Of a DNA stretch of 21,203 nt, positions 5,327 to 13,388 are shown piece after piece. The stretch is taken from IMG/VR virus record IMGVR_UViG_3300036761_003966, positions 1 to 21,203 of that record; one strand, 5' to 3'. The position numbers and the translations under genes are program-made. The number at the start of each line of letters is the position of its first letter. Positions within the stretch are counted from its first letter, which is position 1. The stretch comes from a virus. The notes beneath the pieces are model-generated. The model had not been told where the DNA came from. It worked only from the letters and a program-made list of their open reading frames with translations, and ran no database searches.

Positions 5327-7417
5327 TCAGTACTTCTCCATGACGAACTTCGCGCGATCGCCGCTCGTGAACCCGTCCGTCGCGGCCTGCCATGTCACGG
5401 TGTTGACGGTCGTGCTGTCCAGCTTGAGCCCGGTCGTCGTGCCAGTGAGCGTGGCTGCGGTGAGCGGGTAGGCCTGGTCCGCAGTGCCCTGCCACGCCCT
5501 CACGCTGCCGGTCACGGCCTGGGTCACGTTGCCGCCCGTGCTCATCGCGCCCGAGCCGCCCGTGCAGCCGGTGAACGTCGCGAGGGAGACGATCCCGTCC
5601 GTCGCCAGGACCCCGGTGAGGACCGCGCCGACCGTCGTGCAGCCGGTGAAGGTCGTTGGCCCGGTGCCCGTGTAGGAGACGAACCGCAGGCCGGCGGCGG
5701 TGTAGACGCTGAGCGTGCCGGAAGCCGGGAAGCCCGTGGTCGAGACCACGTTGAGCGTCTGCGCCCCGACGAATGTGCTGACGTTGACGCCGTTTGAGCC
5801 AGCCGCGACCGTCGTGGCGAAGTTCGTCACCCCGGTGTACGCCACGGTCTGAGCCCCGGCGGCCGTCTGGACGTAGAGGGACCCCGTCGTGGGGAACCCG
5901 GTCGCCGAGACCACGTTGATCGTGCCCTGCGGAAGCGAGGCGCCGTTCGAGCCGAAGGATATGGTCGTGCCGTCCGAGTAGAGCCTGAACGAGGCGATCA
6001 GCCCACCGGCCGTCGGGGCGAGCCCGGCAAGCTGGGTGAAGTCCTCCCCCGAGGTCCAGTACGTCGTTCCCTGGGCGTGCTTGACGAAGGGGAGGTTGTC
6101 GCGGGCAGTCCCTCCCGAGTCGTTCGGGCCCGACCCGGCGGAGCTCGGGCTGGTCCCTATGAAGTAGGCGGCTTGCACGGCCCCGCCGGTGGACATGGAC
6201 CCCGTGCCGCCCGTGCAGCCGGTGAACGTCGTCCCGGTCTTGCCGGTGTAGGTCACGGTGGACGTCCCCGTGGTCGTGGTGACGCCGATCGTCCCGGAGC
6301 TGGCGAAGCCGGTGGTCGAGGCGACGTTGATCGTCCCGGTCGGAAGCGTGACGCCGTCCGACAGGGCTGCGATCGTGGTGTTCGCGGAGTTCCACTTCCA
6401 CTCGTTCAGGGCGGAGGCGAGGGCCCCGCTCACCGACTGGTAGAGCCAGATCGTCGGTGCCGTCCCAGGCACCCCTCGGTCGTCGACGATCACCGACATG
6501 CGCTGGGAAGTCCCAAGCCCAGAGGCAAGGGCGGTCGGGACCACGAGCGCCGAGATGTCGAGCCTGGTGAGCGAGCTGTTCCAGCGATACGCCAGCCAAG
6601 CGGATCCGTTGGTGGCGAGCCCATACATGAATGCGCCGTCCACGAAAAGGACGCTCTTTGCGTCAGCTCCAAGGGCGACACCGCCAAGGAGGTTGCTTCC
6701 CTGAACCACCCACACTCCGGCGACCAGCTCGCGGAAGTAAGTGTTGCTCCCGCCGCCGTTCTCGTGGGAGAGCTTGAAGAGCCGGTTGTTGTAGACGCAC
6801 AGCGCCGAGCTCTGGAGGACAGTCCCTCCCGAAGCTGACGCGGAGGCCGCGAGGGTCATTGCCTCGGTCGAGGGATCGAAGATGGTGGACGTCTCGGTGT
6901 TCGTGCCTCCGTTCGTCCACACCGTCACGAGCTTGCCCTGCCAGACGACCGAGTCCATGGGGTCGTACAGGCCGGAGCTCGGGCCAGTGAACGGGCCGAG
7001 CGTCGTCCAGGTCGTGCCGTCCGTCGAGGTGAACGCGAAGAAACTCGTGCTCCCGTTGAGCTGCGTCACGATGCAGACCGTCTCGACGCCGGCGACGTTC
7101 AGGACGAACAGCCCGGACTTGCTGACTGTGGACCCGGCAGTGAGGTGCGTGCCGCTCGTGAAGGTGAAGACAGAGGTCCACGAGAGCCCGCCGTCCGTCG
7201 AGCGGTAGATGTCCAGCCCGACCGTCGCGAGGAAAGTCCGGCTGCCTCCGAACTTGACGACGCTCGGGTAGCCTCGCATGTTGTCGAGGCTGCCCGTCGT
7301 GGTGTCAATGATGCCGAACAGCGGGCCGATCGACCCCGGCGTCGCGTTGATATACCGCTTGAGCTGCGGCGTGGTGCTGCCGCGATTGTTCAGGGCAAGA
7401 AACGGGGCAATAGCCAT
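5327..7417 (-). CDS. Asp-box (sialidase-like propeller) tail protein with inserted repeat modules
   Basis: A 696-residue protein; ATG 7417 has AAGGAGG upstream. Residues 50-340 carry Asp-box motifs typical of sialidase-like beta-propellers: YRSTDGGLSW (71-80) and TSTDGTTWTTL (130-140), plus blade-like repeats such as SVVWQGKLVTVW and KSVLFVDGAFMYGLA. Sialidase active-site residues (Arg triad, FRIP motif) were not identified, so glycan binding or a structural role is likelier than hydrolysis. Three modules of the type INVxSxTGFxxxGTLxV...YTG...FTGCTGG...MSTGG begin near residues 356, 495 and 551 and appear inserted into loops of the underlying fold. The C-terminus ends TSGDRAKFVMEKY. It is the third large gene of the fibre block. 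Alternatives: tail spike or receptor-binding protein. Confidence 0.8.
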   Translation of the reverse strand: MAIAPFLALNNRGSTTPQLKRYINATPGSIGPLFGIIDTTTGSLDNMRGYPSVVKFGGSRTFLATVGLDIYRSTDGGLSWTSVFTFTSGTHLTAGSTVSKSGLFVLNVAGVETVCIVTQLNGSTSFFAFTSTDGTTWTTLGPFTGPSSGLYDPMDSVVWQGKLVTVWTNGGTNTETSTIFDPSTEAMTLAASASASGGTVLQSSALCVYNNRLFKLSHENGGGSNTYFRELVAGVWVVQGSNLLGGVALGADAKSVLFVDGAFMYGLATNGSAWLAYRWNSSLTRLDISALVVPTALASGLGTSQRMSVIVDDRGVPGTAPTIWLYQSVSGALASALNEWKWNSANTTIAALSDGVTLPTGTINVASTTGFASSGTIGVTTTTGTSTVTYTGKTGTTFTGCTGGTGSMSTGGAVQAAYFIGTSPSSAGSGPNDSGGTARDNLPFVKHAQGTTYWTSGEDFTQLAGLAPTAGGLIASFRLYSDGTTISFGSNGASLPQGTINVVSATGFPTTGSLYVQTAAGAQTVAYTGVTNFATTVAAGSNGVNVSTFVGAQTLNVVSTTGFPASGTLSVYTAAGLRFVSYTGTGPTTFTGCTTVGAVLTGVLATDGIVSLATFTGCTGGSGAMSTGGNVTQAVTGSVRAWQGTADQAYPLTAATLTGTTTGLKLDSTTVNTVTWQAATDGFTSGDRAKFVMEKY
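5522..6352 (-). repeat. Three copies of a TGF...YTG...FTGCTGG module
   Basis: Dispersed within one gene, modules start near 6352, 5935 and 5767. Each encodes INVxSxTGF, then a GTLxV or GTIGV strand, then YTG; the first and last also carry TFTGCTGGxGxMSTGG. The first and last share an identical stretch of about 25 bases around the FTGCTGG segment (near 5555-5580 and 6208-6233), suggesting recent duplication or recombination. Confidence 0.7.
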
Positions 7418-7456
7418 GTCGTCCTCCTTACTCGATCGCGTCTACGCGAAGCTCTG

Positions 7457-10099
7457 TCAGTAGTTGAGCGTGTAGCCGCCGAAGAAGTTCGTCCCGTCGA
7501 AGTAGAGCGTGACGATGTCCGTCTGCCCGTTCGTCGCCGTGAGCGTCGGGGCCGTGCCGCCGCTCCACAGCACCGATCCAGGCCAGGTGACGGTGCCGGC
7601 GGCGCCGGCCGCAGGCTGCTTGAGCTTGAGCAGGTAGCGCCCGCCGGCCTGTCCGTTGGCGAAGGTGAACGTCTGGCCGCCGTTGGCGAGGGTGATCGCC
7701 TGGGCGTTGCCGTTGTTCCAGTCGAGCGTGACCGTGCAGGTGAACTGGGCGGAGTAGTACTGGCCGGTCACAGAGATCGCGGGGGCGGCGTTCGTCGCGT
7801 TGACCGTGACTGAGCCGGTCTTGTTGACCTTGAACCGGCTCGTGCCGCCCACTTGCCAATCCGCGAGGAGGCTCGCCGCGGCGCTCGCCGTGTCGGTCAC
7901 GTTGAGGAACTGCCCAACGAACGTCACGCCTCCAGCGTTCCATGTCTGGGTCGCCGTGAAGACGGGGGCGCTCGTCGCCTGACTTCCTCCGATGATGCCG
8001 ATTGCCGAGCCGGTCTGGTTCGTGGACATGGCGATCCGCACCCCGTCGCCGCTCGTTGCGCCGCCGCCGCCGCCCATTGTCACGTCGAGACCGTTGCCGC
8101 CTTGAGCTGCGGCTGGCGTCTTGAAGACGATCAGCGTGTGCGTATTGTTGGCCCCGGAGTTTGTGAGGCTCGCTGACGCGGCGCTTCCGCTCGTTTGCAC
8201 TTGGAGCGCGGGCTGCACTCCAGCTCCTGACTGGTCGACGAGAATCGACGCTCCGGTCCCGGCGTTCGTGACGGCGAATCCAGTGCCTGTCGTCACGGCG
8301 TCCATGTCGAGCCGCAGCCCGTTGCCGCCGCCCGCGAACGTGCGAGTCAACGTCAATAGGTTCGTCGCGTCCACAGCGTTCGAGAAGGCGATCGGACGAG
8401 CCGCCGTGGCCGCGATCGTGTTGCCTGCGGCATACGACGCCTGCAAGGTCGCCGTGCCCGTCGCGAGCGTCGCGTAGGCCCCGCCGTCCGAGCTCACTTG
8501 CCAGCCCGTGCCGGTCACGAACCGGATGCGACCCTCGCCCGCAGCGCCGACCGCCGCCGTCGAGGTGACGGAGTTTATGAAGATCGAAGCCGCGGCTCCC
8601 GTGAAGGAGATACTGGTCGGGTCGATCGCTCCGGTGACGGTCAGCTTGCCAAGTACGGCGGTGTTGCCGCTCTTGTCGACCGTGAACTTGCTCGCCCCGC
8701 CGACCTTCAGGTCGAGCAACAACGAGGCCGCCGTGGATGCCGTGTCCGTGACGTTCAGCTTGATCGCGGTGAACGCCACGGCACCGTTGCTCCACGTCTC
8801 CGAGAAGTCGAACCCGGCGGCAGCCGTCGTGCGAGTACTCCCGGTCACCAGGAAACGACCGGAGGTGCCGACGCCACCGACACGCGGGCCGGGAACGACC
8901 TCGACATCGCCGCCGAAGCCGCCGACTCCGTCGCCGCCGTAGAAGATGATCTCGCCGCCGAAGTGGCCGGCGCCGCCGTCGGCGGTCCCGCCGTGGATGT
9001 CCACGAAGGCCGCCGTGCTGGGGCTCCCGACACCGTCCGAGGCGCCGATCTCGAAGTCCCAGTTGTTTGTGGACTTCATCACGAAGTCCTTGTCGCTGGG
9101 ACCGAGGACCTGTGCGGCCGATGGGAGCCCAGTCCCGGCCTGAAGAACGCCGGGGGCAGTGATCATCCAGTCCGTCGAGAGCACTGTGCCGGTCCCGGCG
9201 CGGGCGGTCTTGAAATTGATCACCCCGCCCGCCGTGGCGGCATCGCCGGAGACGCCGCCGGCAAGACTCAAGACTGCACCGGCTACGCCAGCGCCTGTGC
9301 CGCCAGTACCATGGATGGTGTAGGCGGTCGGAGTCGCGTTGCTGATCCCCTTGCCGAAGTAGACGTCGTTGATCGGCGAACTGGACGACCCGGCGACGAG
9401 CGTGTTCGCGACGTTCGCCGACGAGCTGATCCCGATCGCGATCGAGGCGTTGGCGGAGACGCTGGCGCTGTTGCCAAGCGCCGTCCCGCTCGTGCCGCCG
9501 ACTGTGGTGCTGGCCGATGGACCAAGGGCCACGCTGGAGTTACCGGCTGCGGTTGCGGCGTTGCCGACGGCAAGGGACGAACCGCCCGTGGCGCTCGCGA
9601 TCGAACCCACGGCGCACGAGGATCCGAGACCCGACGTGACGGTCCCGAACCCGACGGCGAGACAACCAGCCAGCGCACTGGCGTTCGATCCGATCGCCGT
9701 GCTCTGAACCCCTGTGACGGAAGCTCCGTTGCCAAACCGCTCTGAGTTCGCGCCGGCCCCGGGGCAGGTGATTGACCCGTTCGACACCTTGAGACCGTCC
9801 GCGAACGCGCCAGAGCTCGCGTCGATCTCCATCTTCGCCGTCGCCGAGGGGGTCGTTGTCCCGACCCCGACCTGATCCGTGCTCGTCGTCAGCCGGACGA
9901 CAGTCCCGTCATCGGTCCACCCGCCGCCGGAAGTCGGGTTCGTCAGATCGACGTAGGCGCCGCCGTTCTCCGAGGCCTTGAACACGTTGCTGCCGGAGTC
10001 GAAATAGATTCGGCCCTCGCCAGCGCTCGAAACGCCGGGGGAGGTCGTTCCATTGAAGTGGAGAGGACCTCTGAGGGTCGAGGCTCCGCGGTAACTCAT
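7457..10099 (-). CDS. Tail fibre with YadA/Hep-Hag-like head repeats
   Basis: An 880-residue protein; ATG 10099 follows AAGAAGGG. Domains in order: residues 28-52 EGRIYFDSGS...SENGGAYVDL, an attachment-like motif; 76-100 VGVGTTTPSATAKMEID; 130-240 a run of about 14-residue repeats (TAIGSNASA, LAVGFGT, LAVGNAATA, VALGPSAS, TALGNSAS, IAIGISS) like the left-handed beta-roll head of trimeric adhesins such as YadA; 260-420 Gly-rich beta-helix-like; a duplicated unit at 434-480 and 718-767 (LNVTDTASxAASLL...VGGxSxFxVxKxG); 522-546 a second EGRI...SDGGAYATL; and 785-880 a C-terminal domain with LDWNNGNAQ and a YLLKLKQ strand seen on many phage fibres. It is probably a homotrimeric host-recognition fibre. 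Only 39 bases separate it from the next gene, so they are likely co-transcribed. Confidence 0.88.
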   Translation of the reverse strand: MSYRGASTLRGPLHFNGTTSPGVSSAGEGRIYFDSGSNVFKASENGGAYVDLTNPTSGGGWTDDGTVVRLTTSTDQVGVGTTTPSATAKMEIDASSGAFADGLKVSNGSITCPGAGANSERFGNGASVTGVQSTAIGSNASALAGCLAVGFGTVTSGLGSSCAVGSIASATGGSSLAVGNAATAAGNSSVALGPSASTTVGGTSGTALGNSASVSANASIAIGISSSANVANTLVAGSSSSPINDVYFGKGISNATPTAYTIHGTGGTGAGVAGAVLSLAGGVSGDAATAGGVINFKTARAGTGTVLSTDWMITAPGVLQAGTGLPSAAQVLGPSDKDFVMKSTNNWDFEIGASDGVGSPSTAAFVDIHGGTADGGAGHFGGEIIFYGGDGVGGFGGDVEVVPGPRVGGVGTSGRFLVTGSTRTTAAAGFDFSETWSNGAVAFTAIKLNVTDTASTAASLLLDLKVGGASKFTVDKSGNTAVLGKLTVTGAIDPTSISFTGAAASIFINSVTSTAAVGAAGEGRIRFVTGTGWQVSSDGGAYATLATGTATLQASYAAGNTIAATAARPIAFSNAVDATNLLTLTRTFAGGGNGLRLDMDAVTTGTGFAVTNAGTGASILVDQSGAGVQPALQVQTSGSAASASLTNSGANNTHTLIVFKTPAAAQGGNGLDVTMGGGGGATSGDGVRIAMSTNQTGSAIGIIGGSQATSAPVFTATQTWNAGGVTFVGQFLNVTDTASAAASLLADWQVGGTSRFKVNKTGSVTVNATNAAPAISVTGQYYSAQFTCTVTLDWNNGNAQAITLANGGQTFTFANGQAGGRYLLKLKQPAAGAAGTVTWPGSVLWSGGTAPTLTATNGQTDIVTLYFDGTNFFGGYTLNY
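9380..9712 (-). repeat. YadA/Hep-Hag-like coding repeats
   Basis: This stretch encodes residues 130-240 of the 880-residue fibre. It has about eight imperfect repeats of around 14 residues, with a small-residue/[IV]/[AG]/[IVL]/G core (AIG, AVG, ALG) followed by N/S-A-S. The spacing matches trimeric autotransporter head repeats. Confidence 0.7.
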
Positions 10100-10117
10100 G
10101 GTCTATCCCTTCTTGAC

Positions 10118-10143
10118 GGAGACGAAATGCAGCCGGCGTCTCC
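10118..10143. repeat. 7-bp inverted repeat in an intergenic gap
   Basis: GGAGACG (10118-10124) and CGTCTCC (10137-10143) can form a hairpin with a 12-base loop, between the 86-residue gene and the 880-residue fibre gene. No T-run follows on either strand, so it is not a classic intrinsic terminator. It could limit read-through, stabilise mRNA, or be chance. Confidence 0.4.
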
Positions 10144-10169
10144 TGGCGGCCTGTACGAGTCGCCGATGT

Positions 10170-10430
10170 CTACGGCCTCGGCTTGATATGGCCCTGACCC
10201 TCGGGTAGCACGACCTCGGACGCGGTCCAGACGATCGTCTTGTCGACGGGAGTGTCTCCGCCGTAGGGGAGTGTCTGGCCCGACCACTGATCGCCGGTCG
10301 GCAGCGGCGCGTTAAGATTCACGGCGATCTGGGCCGGATTGACGGACGCGACGACGCCAGGCCACCACGTCGGCGAGGCCGAGCGGACGTAGACCGGATC
10401 GCCTGGGCTATACTGCTGAATGGTCGGCAT
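10170..10430 (-). CDS. Small SH3-like beta protein
   Basis: An 86-residue protein; ATG 10430 has GAGGAC upstream. Residues 7-40 read YSPGDPVYVRS...WWPGVVASVNPAQIAVNL, the pattern of a small SH3- or tudor-like barrel: a PGDxVxV strand, an aromatic pair, a GxVxxV turn, then a final strand. The second half, rich in Gly, Pro and Val, ends with a basic tail. No signal peptide or Cys. It lies between two large fibre genes on the same strand, so a virion-associated role fits. The fold is inferred by eye. Confidence 0.7.
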   Translation of the reverse strand: MPTIQQYSPGDPVYVRSASPTWWPGVVASVNPAQIAVNLNAPLPTGDQWSGQTLPYGGDTPVDKTIVWTASEVVLPEGQGHIKPRP

Positions 10431-10482
10431 GTTCTGTCCTCACTCGTCGCATGAAATGTTACCCTGAATTAGAGGCTGAGAA

Positions 10483-10896
10483 ATGTCCCTCGACGACCAG
10501 ATCCGATCGCTCCTCGCGGCCGCGAACGACCCCCGCAACAAGACTCCGGCGACGCTTGCGCTCGTGAAGGAGCGCGTCCTCCTTGCAGCGTCGTCGGGCC
10601 AAGGGTTCGCGTGGACCGTGAGTCCGGCGCAGGCGTGCGTGGAGCGTCTTGGTCCCGCCACGACCGTCCTCGTGGCGATAGCGATTGGCGAGGGGCGAGC
10701 TGCTGTCGGAGCGGTCAGCGGCCCGAGCCCTGCCGTCGGGCTCATGGCGTGCGGCGGAGCTTGGGACGACGAACTCTGCGACAAGCATGGGCCATCCGAT
10801 CTCAGTCGACTCGACAGGCTCATGGCGTGGTGCCGGGTGGACGCCGACGACAGGGTGTCGGCGCCCACCGAAGACTTCCTGGCGTGGGCCAGGTAG
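10483..10896 (+). CDS. Isolated plus-strand hypothetical protein
   Basis: A 137-residue protein with ATG 10483 and a GAGG-containing site just upstream. Codon third positions are mostly G/C, as in the other genes, and opposite-strand frames here look worse. Residues 1-36 (MSLDDQIRSLLAAANDP through LVKERVLL) are helical; the centre (about 60-90) is rich in Ala, Val and Gly; the C-terminus (DLSRLDRLMAWCRVDADD) is helical again. Four Cys (near residues 52, 90, 99 and 116) show no obvious zinc spacing. It is divergent from the SH3-like gene and convergent with the 792-residue fibre gene, breaking the minus-strand run, as expected for a moron. A TATACT box at 10409-10414 could be its -10, but no convincing -35 is visible. 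Function unknown. Confidence 0.72.
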   Translation: MSLDDQIRSLLAAANDPRNKTPATLALVKERVLLAASSGQGFAWTVSPAQACVERLGPATTVLVAIAIGEGRAAVGAVSGPSPAVGLMACGGAWDDELCDKHGPSDLSRLDRLMAWCRVDADDRVSAPTEDFLAWAR

Positions 10897-10949
10897 AAGC
10901 TACGAGTCGAGTCTTCTGACCCGCAACCCTTAGTCCCGCACGCAGCCAA

Positions 10950-13328
10950 TCAGATGATCCACCAAGACGTCCCGTCACTCACGATCGTGATGGACTCGTA
11001 CTGAGCGATCAGCATCTGAGTCAGAGCTCCGTCGATCATTTCGACGCCGGCCGCGTCGATCGTGACCGCGTTTAGCGAGGAGTCCGTCTTCTTGACGTTG
11101 TAGGTCCTGCGGCTCGAGCTCGCGGCCGTGGGGAGCGTCAGAGTGACGGCGCCGCCGCTCGCGTCGACGAGCCAGACCGACGCCGTGGCATTCGCCGTCG
11201 TGCTGGCCGAGATCGACGTGACGCCGAAGCCGAGCGACCCTTGAACGTCGAGGGTCGAGAGCGGGGTGCCGGAGCCGACGCCGACGAGGCCGGTCGAAAG
11301 GATACGGACGCGGTCGGCGAGTGCGGCGTCGCCAGTCTGGAGCTTGACCTCGCCTCCGGTGCCGGACGGTGACGTGCCGCCGGAGAGGTTGAGAACGCCA
11401 CCGGTGCCAGTGCCCGACGCGTTGCCTGCGCCAAACGTCGCGGTTCCGCCAGCTCCGTTCGTGACGCCGCCTGTGCCGGCGACGATCGAGACGATGCCGC
11501 CGGCCGTGGTGGTCCCGCCGTTGCCGGCGGCGAACTGGATCGTTCCAGCCGCTCCGGTACCAGTGGCGCTTCCGGAGTTGCCGACGATGCTGCCGCCGGT
11601 CCTGTTGGTTCCGACACCGGAACTCGGGGCGAACGTGACCGAGCCGCCGTTGCCGTCGATCGGAGTGCCGCCCTCGATCTGAGCGTCTCCGCCGTTTCCA
11701 GATGTCGCGCCGCCGTTGCCGCCGATGAGATTGGCCAGGCCGCCGGCCCCGGTTGCGCCGCCGGTGCCGGCAATGAAGTTCGCGGTGCCTCCGGTGCCCG
11801 CTCCGTTTCCGTTACCGGCCTGGTTGGTCAAGAGGCTGCCTGCGCCGCCTCCGGTTCCATCGGCACTTGAGATGAAGAGCGTCGTGCTCGACGTGATCGC
11901 GGATGACCCGATGGTGATCGTGTTGCCGACCACCACGCTCGTGCCGGCGTAGACCGTGCGAGGCCTGGTCGCGCCCGTCGCTCCGATGTCGACCGTGTTG
12001 TCCGCGTTCGCGAGGAGGTGGCCGCTCCCGTTCACGTTCCAGCGCGCGACGCTGTTCGTCGTGAGTTGGATGATGTTCGATCCGGTCGCGGTCAAGCCGA
12101 GCGTAGCTGCGGTCGCCGTGACCGTGAGCCCTGCATCAGCCGTGACTGTCGTGCCGGCGAGAGTGACGTTGTTGGCCCTGATGTCCGTGAGTGTCGCCAG
12201 AGCACCGGCAGGAAGGACCGTGCCGCCGACGGTGTTGAACCGACCGAACTCTATGCGCGAGTTGGTCGGGTTCCAGACCGTGATGACGTCGAGGGCCGCA
12301 CCCTGGTCCCACGCGAGGCCGGCGAAGCTCGGGTCCGCGCCGCCGTTGTTCGCGTAGATCAGGGGGTCTGTCACGGTCAGGTTCGTGGTGTTGACCGTCG
12401 TGGTCGTCCCATTCACCGCCAGGTTCCCGTTCACCGTCAGGGTGCCCGTGATCGGCGTCAGGTTGATGGCCATGGAGCCGAGCACGCCAGACCCGACGTT
12501 GATCGTCGTGGCGTTGGTCGTGCCGAAGTTCATGGTGCCGGCAGCGCCGGTGTCGAGCGTGAGGTTCGCGCTCGAGGAGATCGTGTTCGTCGTGCCGTTG
12601 ATCGTGACCGTCGCGCCGACCACAACGCTCGTGCCGGCGTAGAGGGTCCTGATCCGGTTGATCGTGGCGACGCCGATGTCGATCGCGTTGTCGGCCTGAG
12701 GGACCAGGTGGCCCGGCGCGGCCTGGACCTGCCAGCGCGTTGCGGCCGCGGTCTGGAGGTTGAGCACCGTCGTGCCGTCGAGCGTGAGGGCGCTCGCCGC
12801 CGCCGAGACGACCTTCTGGCCGCCGTTCACCGAGATGTTGTTCGCGCCCGTCGTGTTGCCGACGGCGAGCACGGCGCTCAGGGCAGATGCGTTTGGCGGG
12901 ACCGTGCCGTCCACGAGGGCGTTCAGGGCGCCTATGATCGAAGTCCTGCCCGCGCCAGTGTAGGCCGCGTTCAGCGAAACCTGGCCGGCCTGGTTCAGGT
13001 TCGTTGCTGCGGCTCGACCCGTGAGGACAAGGTCGCTTCCGGCGGCCGAGGCGAGCGTCAGGTTCGTGGCGCCTCGGATCGCCTGGCCGGTCGACACGAC
13101 AATGTCGTTCGCTCCGGTCGTGTTGCCGAGGCCCAGGGTCGTGGAGAGCGAAGCTCCTCCGCCGCCACCGACCAGGTCGATGTAAGGGCCACCGTTCTCG
13201 CTGATCTTGGCCTTCCCGGAGACCAGGTCGTGGTAGATCCAGGTGTTTCCGATCGGGGGCAACTCCGGCTGCGGGATGCCGGGGAGATAGTCGATCGTCG
13301 GTGCCCCGATGAAGATCTCGCTCGCCAT
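10950..13328 (-). CDS. Long Gly-rich tail fibre protein
   Basis: A 792-residue protein; ATG 13328 has AGAGGAG upstream. The N-terminus (residues 28-52: GNTWIYHDL...SENGGPYIDLVG) resembles the N-terminal motif of the 880-residue fibre, suggesting a shared attachment or fold unit. Repeated GNTTGAN units occur at 68 and 157. A duplicated block of about 38 residues (GHLxxxADNxxDIG...RTxYAGTSVVVG) sits at 206-243 and 436-473. Residues 310-365 include VNTTNLTVTDPLIYANNGG and RIEFGRF, familiar from phage fibres. Residues 491-665 are a Gly/Thr/Ala-rich beta-helix-like stretch. The C-terminus (717-792: VDASGGAVTLTLPTA, then NVKKTDSSLNAVTID, and ESITIVSDGTSWW) is a widespread phage fibre tip. It is probably a trimeric adhesion fibre. 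Element B lies immediately upstream. Confidence 0.88.
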   Translation of the reverse strand: MASEIFIGAPTIDYLPGIPQPELPPIGNTWIYHDLVSGKAKISENGGPYIDLVGGGGGASLSTTLGLGNTTGANDIVVSTGQAIRGATNLTLASAAGSDLVLTGRAAATNLNQAGQVSLNAAYTGAGRTSIIGALNALVDGTVPPNASALSAVLAVGNTTGANNISVNGGQKVVSAAASALTLDGTTVLNLQTAAATRWQVQAAPGHLVPQADNAIDIGVATINRIRTLYAGTSVVVGATVTINGTTNTISSSANLTLDTGAAGTMNFGTTNATTINVGSGVLGSMAINLTPITGTLTVNGNLAVNGTTTTVNTTNLTVTDPLIYANNGGADPSFAGLAWDQGAALDVITVWNPTNSRIEFGRFNTVGGTVLPAGALATLTDIRANNVTLAGTTVTADAGLTVTATAATLGLTATGSNIIQLTTNSVARWNVNGSGHLLANADNTVDIGATGATRPRTVYAGTSVVVGNTITIGSSAITSSTTLFISSADGTGGGAGSLLTNQAGNGNGAGTGGTANFIAGTGGATGAGGLANLIGGNGGATSGNGGDAQIEGGTPIDGNGGSVTFAPSSGVGTNRTGGSIVGNSGSATGTGAAGTIQFAAGNGGTTTAGGIVSIVAGTGGVTNGAGGTATFGAGNASGTGTGGVLNLSGGTSPSGTGGEVKLQTGDAALADRVRILSTGLVGVGSGTPLSTLDVQGSLGFGVTSISASTTANATASVWLVDASGGAVTLTLPTAASSSRRTYNVKKTDSSLNAVTIDAAGVEMIDGALTQMLIAQYESITIVSDGTSWWII
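11334..11858 (-). repeat. Gly-rich low-complexity coding region
   Basis: This region encodes residues 491-665 of the 792-residue fibre: irregular repeats of the type GGTATFGAGN, GGIVSIVAGTGG and GGLANLIGGNGG, about 15-17 residues each. The regular hydrophobic positions between Gly turns suggest beta-helix or Gly-rich stacked turns. Confidence 0.65.
11910..12713 (-). repeat. Spaced duplication of a fibre module
   Basis: Two related blocks encode GHLxxxADNxxDIG followed by RTxYAGTSVVVG, one at 12600-12713 and one at 11910-12023, in the same reading frame of the 792-residue fibre. They suggest internal duplication of one structural unit. Confidence 0.65.
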
Positions 13329-13356
13329 GGCTCGTTAGCTCCTCTGCTGTTGAACG

Positions 13357-13382
13357 ACTCTAGCAGCGGAATTAACCGGGCG
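13357..13382 (-). promoter_or_regulatory. Promoter-like element B
   Basis: On the minus strand, CGCCC (13378-13382) is followed after 15 bases by TAGAGT (13357-13362). The -10-like box ends 29 bases before the ATG at 13328, against 30 bases for element A before its gene. The flanking bases GGACGCCCG and the following TxAA are shared with element A. It lies in the 60-base gap between the Lys-tailed gene and the fibre gene. Confidence 0.45.
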
Positions 13383-13388
13383 TCCGAC

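Noticed and set aside
5327-7417. Asp-box protein as an active sialidase
   Set aside because: Asp-boxes mark the propeller fold only; the Arg triad and FRIP motif needed for sialidase activity were not found.
7428-8795. Minus-strand 455-codon frame, and the 5292-6599 435-codon frame
   Set aside because: Both translate to Arg/His/Gly-rich sequence out of frame with clear fibre proteins; such shadow frames are common in GC-rich DNA.
8498-9745. Plus-strand 415-codon frame, and similar frames at 12018-13445 and 14694-15779
   Set aside because: They are antisense to recognised fibre and methyltransferase-like genes, have no domain or ribosome-site support, and are Arg/Gly/Asp-rich.
10118-10143. 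Hairpin as an intrinsic terminator
   Set aside because: No run of T follows the stem on either strand and the loop is long.
10440-10949. Minus-strand frames opposite the 137-residue plus-strand gene
   Set aside because: Poor composition (Ser/Arg/Ala-rich) and no ribosome site; the plus-strand frame has normal codons and a ribosome site.
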